Shown: piece after piece, positions 55,985-64,000 of the stretch
How the letters are laid out: every line of letters starts with the position of its first letter
How positions within the stretch are numbered: position 1 is the stretch's first letter
Origin: Paenibacillus wulumuqiensis
GTDB lineage: Bacteria > Bacillota > Bacilli > Paenibacillales > Paenibacillaceae
Assembly (NCBI RefSeq): GCF_000971965.1
Contig: NZ_LAQP01000001.1
Coordinates: forward strand, 310,001 to 374,000
Length of the DNA: 64,000 bases
Reading direction: 5' to 3'
The notes under the pieces: model-generated
What the model saw: only the letters and a program-made list of their open reading frames with translations
What the model was told of the DNA's origin: nothing
The model's database searches: none
Program-made: the position numbers and the translations under genes

Positions 55985-56749
55985 TTAAAACGTATACGCC
56001 TCTCCGTCTTCCGGAACGAATAAGCTGGAGGTAAATCCCTTTTCTTCTGCAAAGCTTTTTAGTTCCTGTCTGGATAATGTCCAGTGATTCACGGCTTCCA
56101 TATGGACGGAGATAATTTTGGCGTTAGGAGCCGCTTGATGCACCTCGTACACATCTTCTTTGCCCATGATCAATGAGCCTGCATCGTGCCAACTATTGTC
56201 TCCAGCGTTCAATACGATGATCTCGGGAGTATGGGAATTGATTTCGTTCTCCACTCCTTCATACCATACGGTGTCTCCAGCCAGGTACAACGTCTTCTCG
56301 CTTACGTGTTTGAAGACAACACCACATACCTCACCCATTATGTTTAATAAATCTTCCCCTCTGCCATGCTCGCCTTTCGTTTTGATTAACTGAATTCCTT
56401 TAAAATGCGTATTTTCCGTGAGTACTTCCACTTGCTCAAAACCGTCATTTTTAATTTTTGCGGCATCTTCTTCATTTTGTACAAAAACGTTAATGTTTTT
56501 GGGAAGTACGGCTTTGGCTATATCATCGTAATGATCCAGATGCAGGTGAGTCAGGATCACAGCATCGATATCTTTGATAATCTCGTGAACAGACATGGGC
56601 AGATCAACGATCGGATTTCGCAAATCTTCTCTGATGCCCGCCGCAAATGGATCATACAGGCCTTTATCCGCGAGTAATGGATCGACCAGGAACTTTTGAC
56701 CTGCGTAGTGAATAAGAATGGTGGCGTTTCGAATTTGTTGAATATGCAT
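55985..56749 (-). CDS. MBL-fold metallo-hydrolase
   Basis: 254 residues. Zinc motif LTHLHLDHYDDI (HxHxDH), a second histidine in TKGEHGRGEDLL, Asp in YLAGDTVWYEG and a late His in VHMEAVNHWTLS, as in UlaG-like or YtkL-like MBL hydrolases. AAAGGAG lies 14 bases before the ATG, rather far. The gene is transcribed divergently from an Lrp/AsnC regulator gene with about 140 bases between, so it is the likeliest target of that regulator, together with the MFS gene downstream. Confidence 0.87.
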   Translation of the reverse strand: MHIQQIRNATILIHYAGQKFLVDPLLADKGLYDPFAAGIREDLRNPIVDLPMSVHEIIKDIDAVILTHLHLDHYDDIAKAVLPKNINVFVQNEEDAAKIKNDGFEQVEVLTENTHFKGIQLIKTKGEHGRGEDLLNIMGEVCGVVFKHVSEKTLYLAGDTVWYEGVENEINSHTPEIIVLNAGDNSWHDAGSLIMGKEDVYEVHQAAPNAKIISVHMEAVNHWTLSRQELKSFAEEKGFTSSLFVPEDGEAYTF

Positions 56750-56889
56750 GTTGGTATATAATTCTCCTTTTGTTTTTAAGTTTTGTTTGTTAACGTTGAT
56801 AAGTTTATACTAGATACAGCCTTCAAATACACAGATTAAATAAAGTGTATGGGCCGTTTTACTTTATTTTTAAAGGAGATGCGTTACGT

Positions 56890-57303
56890 TTGGATCAGAC
56901 CGATAAACAAATTATTGAAGAATTGAGTCGGAATAGCCGAATTACGATGAAAGAATTAGGGGGAAGAGTTCACCTCACTGGACCTGCAGCAGCAGCCCGG
57001 GTAGAAAAACTGGAGGATAATGGAGTTATAGAGGGATACAGCATCAAGGTTAATCAAGCCAAATTGGGATGTTATACGTATGCCTTTTTAAATATTTATA
57101 TCAAAGATACACACCATCATCCCTTTCTTACCTTTATTCAGTCCAAAAAAGAGTACATCCTGAATAATTACAAAATAAGCGGTGATGGATGTTATCTGCT
57201 GGAATGCAGGTTCCCGAGTAATGAAGTGTTGAATACCTTTTTGGTGGAGTTGAACCATTACGCCAACTACAAACTATCCATTGTCATCGATAAAACCTTG
57301 TAA
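56890..57303 (+). CDS. Lrp/AsnC-family transcriptional regulator
   Basis: 137 residues from TTG at 56890, taken because AAAGGAG lies 11 bases upstream; an ATG at 56845 would place that ribosome site inside the gene. N-terminal HTH (DQTDKQIIEELSRNSRITMK, ELGGRVHLTGPAAAARVEKL) and a C-terminal RAM/AsnC ligand domain (YAFLNIYIKD, ISGDGCYLLECRF). Such regulators usually bind amino acids and control neighbouring transport or catabolic genes. Divergent from the MBL-MFS-GNAT genes. Confidence 0.88.
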   Translation: MDQTDKQIIEELSRNSRITMKELGGRVHLTGPAAAARVEKLEDNGVIEGYSIKVNQAKLGCYTYAFLNIYIKDTHHHPFLTFIQSKKEYILNNYKISGDGCYLLECRFPSNEVLNTFLVELNHYANYKLSIVIDKTL

Positions 57304-57342
57304 ATTCCCCCTTATACAGTTCTCTCCAGCTCATTACATTTT

Positions 57343-57380
57343 AAATAAAAAAAGAGCGGCACAAGCCACTCTTTTTATTT
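57343..57380. terminator. bidirectional terminator between lrp-type and WG-repeat genes
   Basis: AAAAAGAGCGGC pairs with GCCACTCTTTTT around an ACAA loop (one mismatch), flanked by A- and T-runs on both sides. Confidence 0.8.
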
Positions 57381-57390
57381 AATTTCTTCT

Positions 57391-58412
57391 TCATTTGCTT
57401 AAGATAAGTGCCAATTGATCTGAGGTCAATGCTATCGCTGTACCTTCATTGAAGGAGTGAGCTTTTTGATATTGCAAAGGTGTTAACAACTTCCCCTGAT
57501 TATTAATATAGCCAAATTTGCTGCCTGTTTTCGTTTTGATACCTACTGCGGCTATGCCGTCAGCAAAAGAAGAAGCTTTGGTATATTGATAGCCAATCAT
57601 CATTTTGTCCTGTTTATTATAAACGGCTCCCAGCCCTTCGCTAAAGCTTTCTGCTGAAGCATATTGAAAAGGAATGACTACTTTCCCTTTCATATTAATA
57701 TAACCCCATAATTCCCTTTATTGTCCTGTACAACAGCCGCATTTTCAAAAAATGGACGGCCGTAACTGTATTGATAAGGAATAACAAGAGCTCCCTTTTT
57801 ATCCAAATACCCAATTTTACCGCTGTTAGGTGCATAGGCTAAAGCTAGGCCTTCGGTAAAATAATAATTCGAACCATAAGATCGATCTAACACCGTCACT
57901 TGTTTTCCTGCTGGATTAATAAAAGCTCCTTTGTCTTTTCCATCCTTTTTAACAAAAGCAATACCATCCGAGAAACTACTTGTTTATACATAAGTACAAG
58001 GAATGATTAGGTTTCCTTTTGTATTGATATAGCCAGATAAATTGGTTGATGTATCCTCAACTAAAGCACGTTGATTATGGAAATCCGATACGGGAACTAT
58101 ATGATCTGCCAAAGTAAAAGCTTCTTTTCCTTGAGCATTATAAAATACCATTGTACCATCCGCTTTGGCTGCTAAAAGGAATCCATCATGAAACATGCCA
58201 TCACTTTGTGTAGGTACCGTCGTATACTCTATTTTTTTACTTCCTACCTTCAAATCAGTGAGAGCCTTTGCATTTGTCGCCCTGGCAGACATAATGCTAG
58301 TTTGAGAGTCCTCGGAAAGTGGCAAAGCATGTATTGTACTCATGGAAGAACCCATTGTTAACGCTAGTGTTAAAGCAAAGGCTGCAGCTATTTTCATATT
58401 CTTCTGATTCAT
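57391..58412 (-). pseudogene. secreted WG-repeat protein, broken by one stop and one frameshift
   Basis: The minus strand from 58412 begins MNQKNMKIAAAFALTLALTM with a signal peptide ending near IHALP, and runs to a TAA at 57984-57986 right after a WG-type repeat (GYINTKGNLIIPCTY). The same frame resumes at once (TSSFSDGIAFVKKDG) and continues to 57690 (GYLDKKGALVIPYQYSYGRP). There a GGGG run puts the next repeat (GYINMKGKVVIPFQYASAES) in another frame that ends at 57391. Restoring both lesions gives about 340 residues with at least four WG repeats (about 40 residues each). Such beta-repeat proteins are usually surface or secreted; function unknown. Confidence 0.75.
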
Positions 58413-58452
58413 TGTAATAATCTCCTTTATGTACCTATTCGCTTAAATAGAA

Positions 58453-58488
58453 GAAAAGTCTCGTACATATACGTATACGAGACTTTTC
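58453..58488 (-). terminator. terminator of the RDD gene
   Basis: GAAAAGTCTCGTA (58453-58465) pairs perfectly with TACGAGACTTTTC (58476-58488). It lies just past the end of the minus-strand RDD gene and before the WG-repeat gene. Confidence 0.8.
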
Positions 58489-58511
58489 AATAGTTGCATC
58501 AATCTTTTCTC

Positions 58512-59117
58512 TTAGTCATACTTGCCAGTTTGTAGAAAGTCTGTAGTACTCATTACGCTCAACTCTTGTTTATCTTCAGAGAACTGCATTTTTTTAGCAA
58601 GTTCCTTTTTGTTCACTACATATGTACCTGCCATAAGATCGTGCAAGCCCTGCTTATGTTTAGTGAAAGCTGCTATGATATAACCGATATAAAACAACAG
58701 ATAGCTGAGTACCTTTCCCCAGTAACGCCCGCTTGCTTGGTCAAATCCAATAGGATTAAAGTGCACATCAACCACAACAATTTTGAAAAGCATCTTGCCT
58801 GGTGTGGCCTGGAATTTAGAGCGTTCGAAAAATCCATAATAAAACCAAGGCAGTATAAAACAGCATATGATCCACGCTATCATGATGAACGCCTGAAGAC
58901 TACTTAACTCATCGGTGGGCGACAACTCATAATTGAATCCCATTGTGAGTCCTATGGCCACTATGATTAACGTGTAAAGCCCGGTAGTTATAATAGCACC
59001 ATCTATTAGATAGGCTATCCACCTCTTCCAAAAAGCTGCATAAAATGTTTTTCGATATTGTTTGAATTTCTGCTGTTGTTCCATTAATTCTGCATAACTT
59101 GTATTCTGTTTATTCAT
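58512..59117 (-). CDS. RDD-family membrane protein
   Basis: 201 residues. The RDD domain starts AAFWKRWIAYLIDGAIITTG with the R..D pattern of the family, followed by membrane segments at about residues 33-56, 75-100 and 140-160, and the conserved TPGKMLFKIVVVD and KHKQGLHDLMAGTYVV. Both termini are charged and cytoplasmic. RDD proteins are small membrane proteins, some implicated in ion transport; the role here is unknown. GGAGG lies 13 bases before the ATG. Single gene with its own terminator. Confidence 0.85.
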   Translation of the reverse strand: MNKQNTSYAELMEQQQKFKQYRKTFYAAFWKRWIAYLIDGAIITTGLYTLIIVAIGLTMGFNYELSPTDELSSLQAFIMIAWIICCFILPWFYYGFFERSKFQATPGKMLFKIVVVDVHFNPIGFDQASGRYWGKVLSYLLFYIGYIIAAFTKHKQGLHDLMAGTYVVNKKELAKKMQFSEDKQELSVMSTTDFLQTGKYD

Positions 59118-59289
59118 GTTTACTTACAGTCCTCCGATAATTCTATTTTATTTTGGTTGGATATAACATTCCCACTCCCTTTCTCCAATGTCTAATTTTA
59201 TATAATCGACCATCTTATGAATATTCTTCTATAGTCCTATATTAATGTTGACATCGTTTCGGAAATGCGCAAAATCTCTTACATATAAA

Positions 59290-59318
59290 AAAAGCCCGCC
59301 CATAATAGGCAGGCTTTT
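59290..59318 (-). terminator. terminator downstream of a minus-strand remnant
   Basis: AAAAGCCCGCC (59290-59300) pairs with GGCAGGCTTTT (59308-59318, one mismatch), and the minus-strand T-run lies at its left side. Confidence 0.7.
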
Positions 59319-59340
59319 GCTTCGTTTCTCTGCTTGCTGT

Positions 59341-59465
59341 TACATTGAAGGATTGGCCTCCCGCTCGAAAAAGTTGCCAATCTCCACAATCATGGCACCC
59401 ATGCGCTCCAATTCAGGAACGACCATACGGGTGACTCGGCGCAGTTGTGTGGACAGCCGTTAACA
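59341..59465 (-). pseudogene. C-terminal gene fragment
   Basis: On the minus strand about 40 codons read RLSTQLRRVTRMVVPELERM, GAMIVEIGNFFEREANPSM, then stop, with a proper terminator after. No start is present and stops precede it immediately. It is the tail of a lost gene whose 5' part was removed at the junction with the FN3 protein gene. Family not recognised. Confidence 0.4.
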
Positions 59466-59471
59466 GCCTGT

Positions 59472-60950
59472 TTAATTTGTGTTATACAAAAGCCGCAGTT
59501 CATATAAACCAAATGCACCCGTCTTATTCTTTATCGAGAGCAGGAATCCTTCATATTCACCTGGAGGAACCGGATAGGGTTCGTACCTGTCAAGCATTTC
59601 CCTATCGAATTTTCTAACTCCAAGATCTTTCCATTTGTCGTTCTGCAAACCATAAATCTGGATATCCGCTACACTGAAAGTCGGAAGTTGGATGCTATGC
59701 ACATTGACCGGATCCGGGAAAATAATGCTAATGGTTCCATCTGCCTTGTAACCCATACGAGGGGCCCAGTGTGTGGTGAAATCTCCGTCAATCGCTTTTT
59801 CAGGAAAATTAAAGCTCTCCAGACCGTAATAGCCGGTAGCAGAGACCTTAGTGCCTTCCGGAACCTGATCACCTATCGGATACGGACTGATCGGTACCTT
59901 GGCTAAAATGGAAGGTGTGTATTCCTCTCCATATACGATGGCAGTCACTGTCGAGAAGTTCATAGGATACATATTATTTAGGCCTGCAAGCGTATAGCCG
60001 GTATAGGCATCCTTACTCACAGTCACACTCTGCTTTGGAGAGGAGAACCAAGAATTGTGGTCATAATCGATTCTGTATTGTTCCGCTCCTGGAAACGGAT
60101 CCCATGACAGTCTCACCTGTCTATCTCCTGGAATACCCTTCACATTTTGCACAGGTGGTTTATCAGACAGAAAAGACACTTCATGGATATATACAAGCTC
60201 TGTCTCCGACTCCGTCATGAGCCGGATATGTGTGTACCATCCAGGTTTTACCTGAATAGGATCAATTAATATCGGTGTGTTCCCGCCCGGAAGATGAACG
60301 GTAACGCTTCCGATTTCCTGCTCTTCTCCAGTATTCGTATACCTTCCATACACTGTGTAGGTACGGTCCATCTCTCTGATCGATGAGGCCATCAGCTGAA
60401 TACCGTTCAGGTATATTTTGGAATAGGCGTGCAGGAACATATTGTCGCTGGCCATTCCGTAAGACCATGCTGTTTTGGGATCACCATCTACCGCTTTGTT
60501 CCAGTTCTCTTTTGCCAGTATGTTGCTGCCTTCAGCTTCTACATAGTTTTTTGGCGAAAATCCCGGCATAGGGACAACTGCTTTCTCCTTGGAATAGAAT
60601 GTCCTCTCACCATTCACCAGAGCCGCAATCTGAAAATAATACATTGTTCCATTCGTAAGACGGGGAATGACCGTCTGTCCGTACGTATCGCTTGATGCGG
60701 AAATAGTCTGACTGTACTGTCCAGGACTTATACCATAACGGATCGTATAACTCTCCGCTTGCTTGATTGGCTTCCAACTGAGTGATACCTGTTCATCTCC
60801 ACGCTCAGCTTTTACCCAAGCAGGACCAGACAGACGGGCGGCAGATTTCGCATAAGCCGAATAGGGAACAGAACCGCCATAAAAGACAGGCAGCAGTAAA
60901 ATCATGCTTATCACATACAATCGCACATTATGAAATTTTGCTTTCATCAT
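59472..60950 (-). CDS. secreted FN3 / discoidin-like protein
   Basis: 492 residues. Signal peptide (about 1-34, VISMILLLPVFYGGSVPYSA). Domain order by eye: FN3 (about 38-128, PAWVKAERGDEQVSLSW), an F5/8-type C-like module (about 133-258, AVDGDPKTAWSYGMASDN), a second FN3 (about 265-355, VKGIPGDRQVRLSWDPFPGA) and a second F5/8-like module (about 368-492, AIDGDFTTHWAPRMGYKADG). No catalytic domain is visible; such modules bind carbohydrate or surfaces. GGAGGG lies before a double ATG. It lies in a stretch with other polysaccharide-active genes, which suits a binding role. Confidence 0.8.
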   Translation of the reverse strand: MMKAKFHNVRLYVISMILLLPVFYGGSVPYSAYAKSAARLSGPAWVKAERGDEQVSLSWKPIKQAESYTIRYGISPGQYSQTISASSDTYGQTVIPRLTNGTMYYFQIAALVNGERTFYSKEKAVVPMPGFSPKNYVEAEGSNILAKENWNKAVDGDPKTAWSYGMASDNMFLHAYSKIYLNGIQLMASSIREMDRTYTVYGRYTNTGEEQEIGSVTVHLPGGNTPILIDPIQVKPGWYTHIRLMTESETELVYIHEVSFLSDKPPVQNVKGIPGDRQVRLSWDPFPGAEQYRIDYDHNSWFSSPKQSVTVSKDAYTGYTLAGLNNMYPMNFSTVTAIVYGEEYTPSILAKVPISPYPIGDQVPEGTKVSATGYYGLESFNFPEKAIDGDFTTHWAPRMGYKADGTISIIFPDPVNVHSIQLPTFSVADIQIYGLQNDKWKDLGVRKFDREMLDRYEPYPVPPGEYEGFLLSIKNKTGAFGLYELRLLYNTN

Positions 60951-61153
60951 AACCCTCCAGTATTCATAGTATGACGCGGAGTGAGCATTCCGTTTACTGC
61001 CTAACCTCCCTTGTTATGTATTTGTTTTAAGCATAATCAATCTCTTTCGGCAAATAAAGAAAATATTACCAATAAATAAAATATATAATCGATAAAAAGC
61101 AGCATCCAGAATTATTGTATTTTTGCAGTCCATGATACAAAAATCATGTATAG

Positions 61154-61195
61154 AAAAAGGAACGAAGCAGAAGTGATCTGACTTCGTTCCTTTTT
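61154..61195. terminator. strong inverted repeat, bidirectional terminator
   Basis: AAAAAGGAACGAAG (61154-61167) pairs with CTTCGTTCCTTTTT (61182-61195). It lies just past the minus-strand glycoamylase remnant. Confidence 0.85.
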
Positions 61196-61224
61196 AATTC
61201 CTTTCATCGAAAGGTCTCCTCTGT

Positions 61225-61732
61225 CTATCGAATCGAGAAAACTTCTTTTCTTAATAACGCTTCCGGTTTCTTGCCGATCGGGTCGCTATGGAAATAATCG
61301 CGAATGACTCTGTCCTTGAGATAGTTGGCGATCGATATTATGATCATCCCCTGATCAAGTGCAAGATACGCTTTGGTCAGCTCTCCAGTCTCTACATTGA
61401 CCGAGTCGTAGAATCCGTATTTGCCAGCCATGTTGAATTTCTTGAGCGCCTCGATGTTTTTCCATGCTTCTTTAGGAGCATACTCCAATGCAAGGAATGG
61501 TACCCATTTCTTTTTCATTGATGACTATACCGGGCATGAGTGCTTCGAATTGTCCGTGAAGCTCGGGATAGGCTTGTCCTATGACGATCAGACCGGCTGA
61601 CAGCCAGCTATTATCCACCTGGGAGATGAACTCGCCCCAATCCTTTTTGAGCGACCCATCTTCTGTGTTGTACCAGTTATAGAACAGACCATTCCATTTA
61701 TCCATTTGTACCCGTATCCGTGTAATCTGCAA
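61225..61732 (-). pseudogene. remnant of a glycoamylase-domain (PF10091-like) gene
   Basis: Two overlapping minus-strand frames carry the two ends of one domain. The first (61732 to 61472) reads DKWNGLFYNWYNTEDGSLKK and ISQVDNSWLSAGLIVIGQAY. The second, in another frame (61518 to 61225), reads KKWVPFLALEYAPKEAWKNI, GKYGFYDSVNVETGELTKAY and LALDQGMIIISIANYL. In intact proteins these are separated by a longer central part. So there is an internal deletion plus a frame change, and the N-terminal region is absent. Confidence 0.7.
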
Positions 61733-61842
61733 AATATTGATATGTCTTTTTTGTGATCGTTTTCAATCCTTGGTTGAATCCAGCCTTTTTTCTGCTTTGT
61801 GAGCGGCTGATGCGGAATGGTCCTACTCTATATTACATACAC

Positions 61843-62058
61843 TTACTCCTTAAAAAAATCAAACTTGATCACATAATCAAACAGAAATCGGATTAGTGTA
61901 GCTCCAATAGGAATAATACTATACAGCCATAGCGGATGGTTAGGAGGTTCTCCGTTAGGTGTCTCTACCAGAATAAAATAAGTGACAACACAGTAAAGTA
62001 AAGCCAGCATGATTCCGGTTACGTTTTTTTCTTTTTTACTTTCTTTTTTGCTTTTCAT
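61843..62058 (-). CDS. small two-helix membrane protein, unknown
   Basis: 71 residues from the ATG at 62058 (AAAGGAG upstream; an in-frame ATG at 62076 overlaps that site). A lysine-rich N-terminus (SKKESKKEKN) is followed by two hydrophobic helices (GIMLALLYCVVTYFILV and LWLYSIIPIGATLIRFLF) and a short charged tail. Family not recognised. It stands alone between the glycoamylase remnant and the lichenase gene. Confidence 0.55.
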   Translation of the reverse strand: MKSKKESKKEKNVTGIMLALLYCVVTYFILVETPNGEPPNHPLWLYSIIPIGATLIRFLFDYVIKFDFFKE

Positions 62059-62220
62059 GGATAAGGCTCCTTTCATTCACTTTTGCCGAAAGTCTATTTC
62101 ATCCGTTTGTGTTTATTGTTATCAGGGAAATCCTGTTATTTCCAGTATACAACAAGAAATGCTGTATGATTATACCCATCCCCCTTTTTATGTACTACCC
62201 GATAATCAGCTTTATTAAAA

Positions 62221-62248
62221 AAGGACAGCCCCGGAGAGCTGTCCCTTC
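62221..62248 (-). terminator. terminator of the lichenase gene
   Basis: GGACAGC (62223-62229) pairs with GCTGTCC (62238-62244), loop CCCGGAGA, with a minus-strand T-run beyond 62221. Confidence 0.75.
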
Positions 62249-62261
62249 TGTTGTCCTACGA

Positions 62262-62975
62262 TTAATTGCTCGTATATCTCACCCAATCATACTCTGCGTA
62301 CAGTGGGTTGGCACCATTATATGTGCCTGTCCAATCATCTACCCCGGTTCCATTCCACAGATTCATCATGATCTGACCAGGTGTAGTCGGAATATTCGTG
62401 GTAGCTGTATGCTTCAGTACGCCGTCTACATACCATTTGATGGAGCCTGGTTGCCAATCGAATGCATACGTATGGAAACCTGCTGCAGCGTCAAAACCAA
62501 GGTTGATCACTTTTTCGTGCCCACCCACTCCGTTGGTATAGTAGTTGAACTGTACTTTGGTGGTATCTTTCCCCAGGAATTCAATATCGATCTCATCCCA
62601 CTGTGTACCATTGGCAGGACCGGTATACGTGAAGAATGAAGAGACAATCCCTACGTTTTTGGCTGGTTTCATGCGTACTTCATACTTGCCATACCCATAC
62701 GTGTTGGTCGTCCGGTATTCACCGCAGTCGAATTTGTTGGGAGATGAGCTGGTCAGGCCCAGTTTGAGCTTGCCATCGCTTGTAAAACTGGCATTGTTCG
62801 CGCGCCATGTACAGTTGAACATATTGCCGTTGGAGTAGCCATCCGCCTTTTGCCAGGTGCTCGGATTAAAATACGTCAAAGGCTCCCAGAATACACTCGC
62901 TGCAAATGAACTTGTCGAAAAGAACAGGGAAATAACCATTGTCGTTACCAGTGTAACCAGTGATTTTTGGTTCAT
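62262..62975 (-). CDS. bglS: GH16 beta-1,3-1,4-glucanase (lichenase)
   Basis: 237 residues from the ATG at 62975, preceded by GGAGG; the ORF extension to 63044 lacks a ribosome site. Signal peptide (about 1-26, ending SSFA-AS), then a GH16 jelly roll: [39 protein letters not shown], the catalytic block [11 protein letters not shown] (E-x-D-x-E), and [20 protein letters not shown], as in Bacillus and Paenibacillus lichenases of the same length. It cleaves beta-1,4 links next to beta-1,3 links in lichenan and barley glucan outside the cell. It lies 37 bases after the GH43 gene on the same strand. Confidence 0.94.
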   Translation of the reverse strand: MNQKSLVTLVTTMVISLFFSTSSFAASVFWEPLTYFNPSTWQKADGYSNGNMFNCTWRANNASFTSDGKLKLGLTSSSPNKFDCGEYRTTNTYGYGKYEVRMKPAKNVGIVSSFFTYTGPANGTQWDEIDIEFLGKDTTKVQFNYYTNGVGGHEKVINLGFDAAAGFHTYAFDWQPGSIKWYVDGVLKHTATTNIPTTPGQIMMNLWNGTGVDDWTGTYNGANPLYAEYDWVRYTSN

Positions 62976-63012
62976 GTCAAACCTCCATTTTGTTTTTTTA
63001 ATCATTTCTGTC

Positions 63013-64000
63013 TTATTCGTCAGCCGTATGTTCACTAAGTTCATTTATATCTGCTGCATTCGCAGCGGATTCGGTCGGTTCGTTTGGAAGCTGTTCTTGT
63101 TCGTCTGTTTGTACTTGTTCATCTTGTTGCCCTTCTTGGCCTGCATCCAGTTCGGTAATGCCGGCATTGGGTACAAGCTGCCAGGCATCCAGATTGAACA
63201 GATTGCCGCTGCCTCCGGTGAATACGAGGTACAGGTTATGAACACCGGTCGCATTGCGAATAGTTGTCTGCACTTCTCGCCAGTTTTGCATGCCTCCTGT
63301 GGAAGGAACCTGCAGAGTGCCGACCAGCGGACCGGTTGCACTATCCAGGCGGACTTCGATCGTACCGCCTGTGTTCGAAGCTACAGTCGCTTTGAATGCT
63401 CTGGCACCCGACCAGCCCATATCCGCTTTGCCGACTGCGATCCAGTCACCGTTATTGATATTGGTTACATTCATATTGCTGATGGGTCCTCCGCCCGCCT
63501 GTGACGGCTCGGTGGAGATACCTGCCTGCCAACCAATCGTCTCCGCTTCTACGCGTGTATACGGGTTCAGGTTGGCGAGCTGGCCTACACCAGTCATATT
63601 AGCCTGTACTTCGGCGATGCTGCCATCTCCATTGTGCACCAGCTTGTTGATATGCGGGGAGCGATATCCTTTGCCGGCTCCGATCTGAGCCTTGCTGACA
63701 GTCTGGGCATGGTAGACGACATACCATTCATTTTTGAAATTAAATACGGCATGATGGTTGTTACCGCCCACTCCGAAGAATGAATACGGATTTTTCAGGA
63801 AATGTCCTTTGTACGTAAATGGTCCCATCGGATTGTCGCTGACCATATATCCGATTTCACCGGCTGGATACTGGGCAGGATGGGTACCGGCAAAATTGAT
63901 GCAGTACGAGTAGTAATATTTGCCGTTATATTTGTGAATGCCGGAATCTTCGAACAGATACGGAGCATCTATTGTCTGGGCATTGCCGGTAGTGCTGATC
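63013..64000 (-). CDS. GH43 glycoside hydrolase with CBM6, N-terminal part outside window
   Basis: At least 329 residues; the frame is open to the window edge, with [31 protein letters not shown] and [12 protein letters not shown] from the GH43 five-blade propeller, then [24 protein letters not shown]6 carbohydrate-binding module follows ([41 protein letters not shown]). The arrangement matches arabinoxylan arabinofuranohydrolase/xylosidase enzymes. After the CBM comes an unusual tail of about 45 residues made of Glu, Gln, Asp and Asn. The ATG at 63846 is internal. Probably co-transcribed with the lichenase downstream. Confidence 0.88.
   Translation of the reverse strand, partial: ISTTGNAQTIDAPYLFEDSGIHKYNGKYYYSYCINFAGTHPAQYPAGEIGYMVSDNPMGPFTYKGHFLKNPYSFFGVGGNNHHAVFNFKNEWYVVYHAQTVSKAQIGAGKGYRSPHINKLVHNGDGSIAEVQANMTGVGQLANLNPYTRVEAETIGWQAGISTEPSQAGGGPISNMNVTNINNGDWIAVGKADMGWSGARAFKATVASNTGGTIEVRLDSATGPLVGTLQVPSTGGMQNWREVQTTIRNATGVHNLYLVFTGGSGNLFNLDAWQLVPNAGITELDAGQEGQQDEQVQTDEQEQLPNEPTESAANAADINELSEHTADE

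Overview
The window reads as chromosomal DNA of a spore-former-type Bacillota, most likely Paenibacillus or a close relative. This rests on recognised protein families: a ComA-like regulator, an RsbQ/RsbP-like pair, a T-box-controlled proS, secreted plant-polysaccharide hydrolases (PL10, GH16, GH43), a dimodular NRPS and a C30 carotenoid (staphyloxanthin-type) cluster. Strong AGGAGG-type ribosome binding sites and frequent GTG/TTG starts fit this. The genus is an inference. I recognised no tRNA, rRNA, CRISPR array or intact insertion sequence.

Layout. 1-1.55 kb: two HSL-family esterases, the first cut by the window edge. 1.57-15.14 kb: a signal-transduction island with cheY, a GAF-degenerate GGDEF protein, a ComP/ComA-like two-component pair, cheW-cheA-cheW, a giant soluble chemoreceptor of 1360 residues, cheR and cheB. 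15.14-16.86 kb: 1.7 kb without genes, holding a structured segment and four diverged copies of a two-hairpin element. 16.86-28.5 kb: a coiled-coil/acetyltransferase fusion, poxB, rsbQ with a PAS-only partner, a T-box leader and proS, an MFS transporter, a pectate lyase broken by a stop codon, a VanY-like lipoprotein and a DAO-family oxidoreductase. 28.7-35.7 kb: a single-gene C*-A-T-C-A-T-R NRPS of aureusimine type. 35.8-41.7 kb: two paralogous small secreted proteins, a wrecked SRAP gene, an alditol oxidase and the kbl-tdh threonine degradation pair. 42-43.8 kb: an ArsR-SDR pair with matching operator-like repeats, then a deaminase. 44.1-50.7 kb: an esterase and crtP-aldH-crtN-crtQ. 50.7-53 kb: AT-rich, eroded DNA with fragments. 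53-64 kb: CPBP protease, GNAT, MFS, an MBL hydrolase divergent from an Lrp regulator, a broken WG-repeat protein, an RDD protein, an FN3/discoidin-like secreted protein, a glycoamylase remnant, a GH16 lichenase and a GH43-CBM6 enzyme running off the end.

How the genes work together. The che genes form a self-contained excitation and methylation pathway (receptor, CheW, CheA, CheY, CheR, CheB) with no flagellar genes nearby and no CheC, CheD or CheV. The receptor has no membrane or sensory domain. Both arms of its coiled-coil hairpin carry exactly eight 56-residue units, placed symmetrically about the signalling tip. The crt genes encode desaturation, terminal oxidation, aldehyde-to-acid conversion and glycosylation of a C30 carotenoid, but the first enzyme (crtM) and the final acyltransferase (crtO) are absent from the window. 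Several secreted or accessory genes carry single nonsense or frameshift lesions, so this is either a decaying accessory region or an assembly with errors; raw reads would decide.
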